This document shows positions 57,632 to 64,000 of a stretch of DNA of 64,000 nucleotides, one piece after another. The notes under the pieces are model-generated. The model did not search any database, was not told the DNA's origin, and saw only the letters and a program-made list of their open reading frames with translations. A program made the translations under genes and the position numbers. The stretch is from Bacteroidota bacterium (GTDB taxonomy: Bacteria > Bacteroidota > Bacteroidia > UBA4408): the NCBI GenBank assembly GCA_016718805.1, contig JADKCP010000001.1:1228001-1292000 (forward strand). The letters run 5' to 3'. How positions within the stretch are numbered: the first letter of the stretch is position 1; each line of letters starts with the position of its first letter.

Positions 57632-59587
57632 TTATTTATTTTTGGTTGAATGAAAGGAGATACTTAGTCCTGCTTGAAAATTAATTCCGGGCATTGCTCG
57701 CCAGGCAATAATTTGATACTGCTTATTTAAAATATTGTTTATTTCGAAAAAAGCAGAAATCCCAAATTTGTTGAATAACACCAGTTGAGCAACACGAATC
57801 CCATCCAATTGGTAAGGATTCAAATAACTTGTGTTTTCATTGTTAATAAAGCGTTTCCCGCAATAAGTATGAAAGTAAGAAACTGAAAATTTTTGATAGT
57901 GAATTGCTGTTTCTACTTTATATAAATGTATTGGTACATAAAACAGTTGCTTGCCATATGTAGTGTTTACAGCCTGTTGCGACTTATCAATGCTTATGGT
58001 ATATGAATAAGATGGCTTAATTTCGCATCTAAATTTCTTTAGTTTATAGCTAATAGCAGATGAAGCTTCAACACCATGTGCTTGAACTATGCTCACATTT
58101 TGAGGCGTCCAAATTCCATCTGTACCCGGCTGCCAAACAATCATGTTATTTAGTTTGCTCAAAAAGAAGTTTGCCTGAGCTTCCAATTTGAAATTGTTTT
58201 TATTTACTGTTGAACTAATTCCTACATCACCACTCCAGCCACTTTCAGGGATTAATTGCTTATTCCCTTTGGCTCCTTGCTCGGTCCAAAATAAATCGTT
58301 AAAAGTTGGTACACGGTAATTTCTGGATATGGTTGCACTCAATTTTAACCATGAAAAAAGTAATTTTTCTGTTCCCAAACTTGGTGTGAATGGAACTCCC
58401 GTTGTTCCAAAATATTCTTTTCGTAGCGATAGCCTGCTGTTCCAACTTCTATTTTTAGATACAAAACTCAGAGCTCCATACCCAGCAAAACGCTGCAAAT
58501 TAGGTTTTGAGCTACCATATCCATCACTCAATGCTGTAGCGTAATTGTAGAGAACACCTAATTCTATTTGCAACTGTGAAGTAAGATCAAAAATATCTTC
58601 AAGCTCAACTATACTTGCTTTTGATTGACTGGTTTCATCGAGCGATGTGCTTATATCAGTAAATTCAATACGCTCATCAAAATAAGCGAGCCTTGCACTG
58701 AGTTTATGTCGCTTAATACCTGCATTCCATTCAAGCGTAGTACGATAAAATTTATCTACCTGCTCTTGTTGTCCGGGCTTACTAACAATGGTTGCAGGAA
58801 TTTGACGTTGATTATTTTGATACCAGAATCGTACACTTATTTTTTGATTTTTGCTTGGTCGTATATAGCTTTCAAACAATGCGCCCTGTTGCTCAAGTGC
58901 CGCATTTTGTTGATGTTGTATGGGTTTATCTTGAACAGCAGTATTTGCAAATGGGAAATTATTTTCGGCACTGTGATTAAATAACCGCAACTTACAAGCT
59001 AATTTGTTATTACTCCAGGCAACTTTAATACTTTGTTGATACTCTTCAAAACTTCCAACTGAAGCACTTATAGAACTTTCAAAACCTTGGTTAAAAAGTG
59101 CTGAATTTGTTAGCAAGATAGTTCCTCCAACCGATCCACTTCCATACAAAGCTCCGGAACCTCCTAAATTTAATTTCACATCATCCATAAAAACAGCTGG
59201 AAGCAAAGCATAATCCAGTAAACCATTCATAGGGCTTTGCAAATTAAATCCATTCCACAAGGTGGCAGTATGCGCGGCCATAGTACCTCTGAAACTTCCC
59301 AAGGCCAAGCCTCCCAAGCCATACGATTTAACGAACAAGGAGTTTTGTTGAGCTAAGAGGTCGGCTAAATTTCTTGCTGCCGGAACATGCAATTGGCTGC
59401 TATCAAGTGTTTCAGATTTTTGACCGGCAATGGTTTGTGTGTAACGACTAGCTGAAAGAGTAAAGCTTTTTAATTGAACGATGCTGTCTAAACTAGCTTC
59501 TGTTTTAGTTTGAGCATGTAACCATAACGGGTACAGTTGTATGCCGAGCATAAATACAGTTAAATAAGTTTTGACACTTTGCTTCAT
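57632..59587 (-). CDS. btuB: BtuB-like TonB-dependent outer-membrane receptor
   Basis: 651 residues from the ATG at 59587; a TTG at 59638 would add a non-signal extension. A signal peptide ending LWLHAQT is followed by the plug domain (LADLLAQQNSLFVKSYG, then GSGALYGSGSVGGTILL) and a 22-strand-type barrel. The C-terminus is beta-rich (GLSISFHS). The receptor imports a TonB-dependent ligand across the outer membrane. The cobalamin riboswitch directly upstream and the BtuG-like gene directly downstream identify the ligand as a corrinoid. Confidence 0.88.
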   Translation of the reverse strand: MKQSVKTYLTVFMLGIQLYPLWLHAQTKTEASLDSIVQLKSFTLSASRYTQTIAGQKSETLDSSQLHVPAARNLADLLAQQNSLFVKSYGLGGLALGSFRGTMAAHTATLWNGFNLQSPMNGLLDYALLPAVFMDDVKLNLGGSGALYGSGSVGGTILLTNSALFNQGFESSISASVGSFEEYQQSIKVAWSNNKLACKLRLFNHSAENNFPFANTAVQDKPIQHQQNAALEQQGALFESYIRPSKNQKISVRFWYQNNQRQIPATIVSKPGQQEQVDKFYRTTLEWNAGIKRHKLSARLAYFDERIEFTDISTSLDETSQSKASIVELEDIFDLTSQLQIELGVLYNYATALSDGYGSSKPNLQRFAGYGALSFVSKNRSWNSRLSLRKEYFGTTGVPFTPSLGTEKLLFSWLKLSATISRNYRVPTFNDLFWTEQGAKGNKQLIPESGWSGDVGISSTVNKNNFKLEAQANFFLSKLNNMIVWQPGTDGIWTPQNVSIVQAHGVEASSAISYKLKKFRCEIKPSYSYTISIDKSQQAVNTTYGKQLFYVPIHLYKVETAIHYQKFSVSYFHTYCGKRFINNENTSYLNPYQLDGIRVAQLVLFNKFGISAFFEINNILNKQYQIIAWRAMPGINFQAGLSISFHSTKNK

Positions 59588-59687
59588 GTTGTTAATCAAA
59601 CTAAAGCAACTAATGGGTTCAAAAAAGAGTAAATGCAAGGCACCACTATTCTTTGCTTTTTCTCCGAAAGCTGCGAATCAATAAAAT

Positions 59688-59840
59688 TGTGGCAGGTCTT
59701 CTGACTCTTCCTACTTCTGAAGGCCTTCCCGTTTTAATAACAGTGGCAGTTGATTTTCAGAAGCTGTATTCTTCTTTCGAAGAAAAGGAATTACAGCAGC
59801 GGGAACTGTTAAGGACTTTCACCTTATTCCCTTTTAATGT
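59688..59840 (-). promoter_or_regulatory. Cobalamin riboswitch
   Basis: Read on the minus strand, the leader has the class hallmarks in order: AAGGGAATAAGGTGAAAGTC (from 59833), then CCCGCTGCTGTAA, the core GCCACTG (near 59745) and GTCAGAAGACCTGCC (59705-59691). It precedes the BtuB-like gene by about 100 bases. B12 binding would shut off expression. No T-run terminator follows the aptamer, so control of translation is more likely. A small GCTTT/AAAGC hairpin lies at 59655-59671. Confidence 0.93.
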
Positions 59841-59879
59841 GATTTTGTTTTATTAAATCACAACCAAAATTTTGCACTG

Positions 59880-59887
59880 CAAATGTA
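59880..59887 (-). promoter_or_regulatory. -7 box of the B12 uptake operon
   Basis: The minus strand reads TACATTTG, an exact TAnnTTTG match about 40 bases ahead of the first conserved part of the riboswitch. Confidence 0.55.
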
Positions 59888-59952
59888 CTAGAATTCTTTT
59901 TGTTAAGAAATTAGAATTTAAATAGTAGTGACTTGGGTTTAGATTAGGATGT

Positions 59953-59960
59953 TAACTTTG
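59953..59960 (+). promoter_or_regulatory. -7 box before cinA
   Basis: TAACTTTG matches TAnnTTTG, 20 bases before the cinA ATG. A TTG at 59933-59935 gives a 17-base spacer. Confidence 0.5.
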
Positions 59961-59980
59961 TTATTTATTTCATAATAGGA

Positions 59981-61222
59981 ATGCTAGCAGAAATTATAAC
60001 CATAGGAGATGAAATTTTAATCGGACAAATTGTTGATACCAATTCGGCTTGGATGGCACAAAAGCTTAACCTTGCAGGAATACGAGTAAAGCAAATTACT
60101 TCGGTTAGCGACGATAAACAACACATCATTGACGCCCTTGCTGAAGCAGAAAAGCGCGCTGATATTATTTTAATTACCGGAGGATTAGGTCCTACAAAAG
60201 ATGATATTACCAAAAATACTTTACGAGAATATTTTAATTGTGATTGGCGTTTCGACGAAGGCGTGCTGGAAGATGTAACGCGTATATTTAGTAAATATGG
60301 TCGCTCAGTTACAGATGTAAACCGCCTACAAGCGCAAGTTCCCGACTGTTGTACTACTATTCGAAATTCCAATGGTACTGCACCGGCTATGTGGTTTGAA
60401 ATGAGAAATAAAGTGTTTGTTGCCATGCCGGGAGTTCCTTATGAGATGAAAGGAATTATGAAGAAGGATGTTATTCCAATGCTTTGTGCCAAGTTTAAAA
60501 CACCACACATTCTTCATCAAACAATACTTACACAAGGAATTGGCGAAAGTAATCTTGCCGAAATGATTAGCAATTGGGAAGACAATCTACCACCTAATTT
60601 TAAACTTGCTTACCTACCGGCTTTTGGTGCTGTAAGGCTGCGACTTTCAGCAATCGGAGATAATAAGGAACACTTGAAAGAACTATCTGATAAAAAGATA
60701 AATGAGCTAAAGCCACTCATCGCCGAACATATTTACGGGTATGAGCAAGATACACTCGAAGAAATTATTGGAAATTTATTGCGAGAAAAAGGCCTGACCT
60801 TATCAACCGCTGAAAGTTTTACTGGAGGTGCTGTATCCTCTGCAATTACTGCTGTATCGGGTAGTTCCAGCTATTACATGGGCTCGGTTATATCTTATTC
60901 GAATAAAATAAAGATGGATGAACTGGGTGTGAAAGAGCGTGATTTAATAAATTTTGGTGCGGTAAGTCAACAAGTTGTTGAGCAGATGGCCATTGGTGTA
61001 AACAAAAAATTTTCAACGGATTGTTCCATTGCAACTACCGGAATAGCCGGACCAACAGGAGGTTCTGAAGCTAAACCGGTAGGCACTGCGTGGATAGCAA
61101 TAGCAACACCGAACGGGGTAGTGAGTCAAAAATTTAGTTTTGGAGAACTTCGTCAAGCTATTATACAGCGCGCAACACTTACCGCTTTAAACATGTTACG
61201 CAAGCAATTAATTAACGGTTGA
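59981..61222 (+). CDS. cinA: CinA-like protein with nicotinamide-nucleotide amidase domain
   Basis: 413 residues. An N-terminal molybdopterin-binding-like domain (about 1-170: IITIGDEILIGQIVDTNSAW, TGGLGPTKDD, MPGVPYEMK) belongs to the ADP-ribose/CoA pyrophosphatase COG1058 type. The C-terminal CinA/PncC domain (about 255-410: STAESFTGGAVSSAIT, TTGIAGPTGG, KPVGTAWI) deamidates nicotinamide mononucleotide. The pair recycles pyridine nucleotides. Its stop overlaps the next start (TGATG). Confidence 0.94.
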   Translation: MLAEIITIGDEILIGQIVDTNSAWMAQKLNLAGIRVKQITSVSDDKQHIIDALAEAEKRADIILITGGLGPTKDDITKNTLREYFNCDWRFDEGVLEDVTRIFSKYGRSVTDVNRLQAQVPDCCTTIRNSNGTAPAMWFEMRNKVFVAMPGVPYEMKGIMKKDVIPMLCAKFKTPHILHQTILTQGIGESNLAEMISNWEDNLPPNFKLAYLPAFGAVRLRLSAIGDNKEHLKELSDKKINELKPLIAEHIYGYEQDTLEEIIGNLLREKGLTLSTAESFTGGAVSSAITAVSGSSSYYMGSVISYSNKIKMDELGVKERDLINFGAVSQQVVEQMAIGVNKKFSTDCSIATTGIAGPTGGSEAKPVGTAWIAIATPNGVVSQKFSFGELRQAIIQRATLTALNMLRKQLING

Positions 61223-64000
61223 TGCAAAGAAACACAGCCTCAAACTATTTGTTGGCATTCCTAGCGGTTTGCTTTTTTGGATTTGCAGCATTGCTGCAAT
61301 CGAATGGTTCGTGGCTGCGTAATTCGGATAAAAAAATTGTTGCTGAGTTTCAACAAACACTGCAAGAAAAGGAAAGGAAACTTCAAGCATTCGTTGATGA
61401 TTTATCTGAAAAAGCAGCACATAAAAATTACCAACAGCTCCTTAACGAACACATCGATTACTATTACAATTTACTTAGTACCGAAGGTTTTGCTTTACTT
61501 ATTTACGAAGACGATTCATTGCAGTTTTGGTCAGATAACTCAATTCCGGTTGAAAATTATTTAAAGCAAATTTGTTTAGATCAACCGGTAGAGAAGCTGA
61601 ATAATGGCTGGTTTCGAATCATCAAGCAATCGAAGGCCGGGAAAACTACTTTGGGTTTAATGCTTCTGAAAAAGGAATATCCTATTCACAACCGTTTTTT
61701 GGTGGATGAATTTCAACATGATTTTTCGGTCGATCCGGAAACTCAAATCGAATATGGCTCAGCTAAAGATGCAAATCGAGTACTAAGCGAAGACGGTACT
61801 TATTTGTTTACACTGAATGTACAAAAAGACTCGGAACAGCCGCTAAGAACGGGCATATTGCTCTTATTAAATTTTATAGGTATTTTCTTTTTGTTTTTAC
61901 TCCTCAAGCAACTGGTAAATAGCATTGGCACTAAATGGGGGGGCAATTGGGCATTTGTGTTTTTATTGATTAGTTTGATTTTACTGCGTTTAGTTTGTGT
62001 TTACTACAATTTTCCAGCTGTATTTTATTCGCTCGAATTATTTACTCCTGCTATTTATGCAAATTCAATTTACATTGCCTCTTTGGGTGATTTGTTTATC
62101 CATTGCACCCTGCTTTTTATTGCGGCAAGAGCGTTTTCGATGCGTGTCCATTTGCCGCTAAAGGAAAAATTTCAACGAAATTCTTCAAGCGCTTTATTTT
62201 CATCCTTCCTTTTGATTATACTCTTTGCATTTTCATGGTATGTAGTGCAGCTCAACATCAGTATTATACGCGATTCTAAAATTCCATTAAACATCGAGAA
62301 CCTCTTGAGTTTAAATGGATACAGTTACCTTGCATTTTGCAGTATTGGATTTTTGTTGATGTCGTTTTTTTTGGTAGCCGATAAAATAAGTTCTTCCATT
62401 GCATCTTACGCATTACCTCCTGTATCTGCTTTGCTTTCGGCCGCAGTGCCACTTGCTGCATTAATTGTATATGCACATTTTAATGGTGGCAAAGATTTAT
62501 TAATAACCCTCTGGTTTTTACCGGTTATGTTGGTTATTGTGCATAGTCGCTTTTTACGTAAGCAAGAATATTCCTTTTCACACAGCATTCTATTTCTACT
62601 CTTATTTTCGGCAGCAATTGATTATGTTTTTTATAAAGAATTGGGAAGAAAGGAACGTGATAACCGAAAATTATTTGCCGAGAATTTATCGGAAGAAAAG
62701 GACCCTGTTGCTGAGTTTTTATTTTCTGATATTGAAAGGAAGATCAATAAGGATAAAAATTTGCCCAAGTTACTTGTGCATAACAACGACGGATATGCCC
62801 CTTTTTTGAAAGCGCTTACTGAAAATTATTTTAGTGGTTATTGGGAAAAATATGAGGTGAAGTTTATTGTATACGATTCATTGTGCAATGTGCTGGTGAA
62901 GTCGAATAATTCAGTGAATGATAAGCTTGATCATTACGAAGAAATAGTTGAAAAATCAGGTCTGCCTACAAGTAGTAAATCCTTGTATTATTTTCCGGTA
63001 AACCAAGATGAAAATGCAGGATTGCTTGCTAAGTTAAAATTTCAGGTTCCTCAAAAAAATTTTTCTAACCCAGCAACTTTGTATATTGAGTTACTTCCTA
63101 AATTTATTACAGAAGAAATTGGTTACCCTCAATTGCTTCTGGATAAAGCACTGGTACCTCGCCACGATGAAGAAGCTTATTCTTTTGCAAAATACAAGGA
63201 TCATTATTTTGTACCACTTCAACGCGTAGGTAAATACAAGTATCCGATGAATTCAGAAGTTTTTGATACACTTTCATCGGGCTCTGATTTTATTTCACTT
63301 AATGCCTACAGTCATTATTTATACCGATTTAACAACCAAGATTCTGGCTTAATCGTAGTGAGCAAAGAGCCCTTATTACTCATTAACCGACTCACCATTT
63401 TTTCGTATTTCTTCACCATATTTAGTATTATGATTTTAATTTATTTCTCGGTATTTCAGTGGAACATGCGTTTTGCCGATATCGGAAATAAATTCAAAAG
63501 CCGAATACAATTTGTTTTAGTAGCAGTTGTCCTAATCGCAATTTTGCTCATTGGAGTTAGTACGATCATATTTTTAAAACGTGAATATAAATCCAAAAAC
63601 TTGCTTAGTTTAAGTGAGAAAATTCATTCAGTTTATGCTGAATTATCGCATGAAATAGGAGATGAGTTGAGTTTAAATTTTAGCAGCAATCAGTATTTAA
63701 ATTATGTGCTTTCAAAGCAAAGCAATGTGTTTTATTCGGATATTAATTTTTACGACTTATCCGGTAACTTAATAGCCTCTTCACGTCCACAAATTTTTGA
63801 GCAAGGACTGGTTTCTCAAAAAATAAATCCGGTGGCATTTTATCAACTAAAGGTTGCGAAGCAATTTGAATTTACACATAACGAAAAAGTAGGAGACCTC
63901 AATTTTCTTTCTTGTTATATGCCATTTATTAGTAACAATAATCAATTGTTAGGCTATTTAAATCTTCCTTATTTCAATAAGCAAAACGAGCTCGAGAATG
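61222..64000 (+). CDS. Large membrane sensor protein, probable histidine kinase (partial, cut by window end)
   Basis: From the ATG at 61222, overlapping the cinA stop by one base, the frame stays open for 926 codons to the window end. It has an N-terminal membrane helix (about 8-26), an extracytoplasmic domain, then a block of six to seven helices (about 210-480). KLFAENLSEEKDPVAEFLF follows, then a second soluble region and more helices (about 718-735 and 757-785). The visible end, LLGYLNLPYFNKQNELEN, matches the sensor part of a large Bacteroidota histidine kinase type that continues with HAMP and kinase domains. The kinase part is outside the window, so the call is an inference. Confidence 0.65.
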   Translation, partial: MQRNTASNYLLAFLAVCFFGFAALLQSNGSWLRNSDKKIVAEFQQTLQEKERKLQAFVDDLSEKAAHKNYQQLLNEHIDYYYNLLSTEGFALLIYEDDSLQFWSDNSIPVENYLKQICLDQPVEKLNNGWFRIIKQSKAGKTTLGLMLLKKEYPIHNRFLVDEFQHDFSVDPETQIEYGSAKDANRVLSEDGTYLFTLNVQKDSEQPLRTGILLLLNFIGIFFLFLLLKQLVNSIGTKWGGNWAFVFLLISLILLRLVCVYYNFPAVFYSLELFTPAIYANSIYIASLGDLFIHCTLLFIAARAFSMRVHLPLKEKFQRNSSSALFSSFLLIILFAFSWYVVQLNISIIRDSKIPLNIENLLSLNGYSYLAFCSIGFLLMSFFLVADKISSSIASYALPPVSALLSAAVPLAALIVYAHFNGGKDLLITLWFLPVMLVIVHSRFLRKQEYSFSHSILFLLLFSAAIDYVFYKELGRKERDNRKLFAENLSEEKDPVAEFLFSDIERKINKDKNLPKLLVHNNDGYAPFLKALTENYFSGYWEKYEVKFIVYDSLCNVLVKSNNSVNDKLDHYEEIVEKSGLPTSSKSLYYFPVNQDENAGLLAKLKFQVPQKNFSNPATLYIELLPKFITEEIGYPQLLLDKALVPRHDEEAYSFAKYKDHYFVPLQRVGKYKYPMNSEVFDTLSSGSDFISLNAYSHYLYRFNNQDSGLIVVSKEPLLLINRLTIFSYFFTIFSIMILIYFSVFQWNMRFADIGNKFKSRIQFVLVAVVLIAILLIGVSTIIFLKREYKSKNLLSLSEKIHSVYAELSHEIGDELSLNFSSNQYLNYVLSKQSNVFYSDINFYDLSGNLIASSRPQIFEQGLVSQKINPVAFYQLKVAKQFEFTHNEKVGDLNFLSCYMPFISNNNQLLGYLNLPYFNKQNELEN

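Noticed and set aside
59653..59856. 67-codon ORF on the plus strand
   Set aside because: It is antisense to the cobalamin riboswitch and fully explained by it.
61277..62809. Short ORFs on both strands within the sensor gene
   Set aside because: A continuous 926-codon frame starting at 61222 explains the region.
1..64000. Search for tRNA, rRNA, transposase, phage or defence-system genes
   Set aside because: None was recognised by eye; a covariance-model or profile search would be needed to exclude weak cases.

Overview
The window is AT-rich DNA from a member of the Bacteroidota. Several secreted proteins end in a type IX secretion (T9SS) C-terminal sorting domain, with YPNP-like motifs and a final K-K-L/I-x-hydrophobic strand. 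Lipoproteins carry Cys-Lys-Lys-Asp-Asp-type surface export signals. Many genes sit behind TAnnTTTG-type -7 boxes and lack obvious Shine-Dalgarno sequences. Other lineage-typical genes are a fused SecDF, a fused alpha/beta E1 dehydrogenase, DUF5686, DUF3467 directly behind rpoC, and a BtuB/BtuG-like B12 uptake pair. An environmental, non-Bacteroides lineage seems likely, but I cannot name a genus.

Layout. 1-9112: the tail of one T9SS protein and two giant tandem T9SS proteins sharing a dockerin-like/cohesin-like/sorting-domain tail. 9137-19784: mostly housekeeping genes: an Nfu-type Fe-S protein, a DUF5686 outer-membrane protein, YajQ, a superfamily 1 helicase, a predicted phosphodiesterase-like protein paired with an EptA-like transferase, PepD and DUF1569. 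19785-29442: accessory envelope genes: a 1688-residue hydrolase/beta-helix T9SS protein, a duplicated lipoprotein pair of which one copy is broken, a DUF5011 lipoprotein, two tandem Ala-rich coiled-coil lipoproteins and a FeoB-associated Cys-rich protein. 29563-42253: fused E1 dehydrogenase, GNAT, a frameshifted T9SS beta-propeller gene, SecDF and an M13 peptidase. 42273-42870: an array of 87-89 bp repeats, each with two related hairpins. 42903-48710 (minus strand): an apparent operon of CoA pyrophosphatase-like NUDIX, ABC exporter, WG-repeat protein, MnmD and a second NUDIX. 48797-49265: a second repeat family. 49447-54880: rpoC, DUF3467 and a small hydrophilic protein. 55125-59887 (minus strand): a cobalamin riboswitch followed by a BtuB-like receptor and a BtuG-like propeller, then two proteins with heme-type cysteine motifs. 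59981-64000: cinA, then the start of a large membrane sensor protein cut by the window end.

The least routine observations are: the 87-bp double-hairpin array; rpoC without rpoB upstream, next to the second repeat family; the riboswitch-controlled B12 locus; a lipoprotein gene broken by two indels that together preserve frame; a single-base frameshift splitting a 1410-residue secreted protein; and a promoter block shared by two accessory envelope genes. I saw no CRISPR array, rRNA, tRNA, transposase, phage gene or recognisable defence system. I cannot claim a complete undescribed system.
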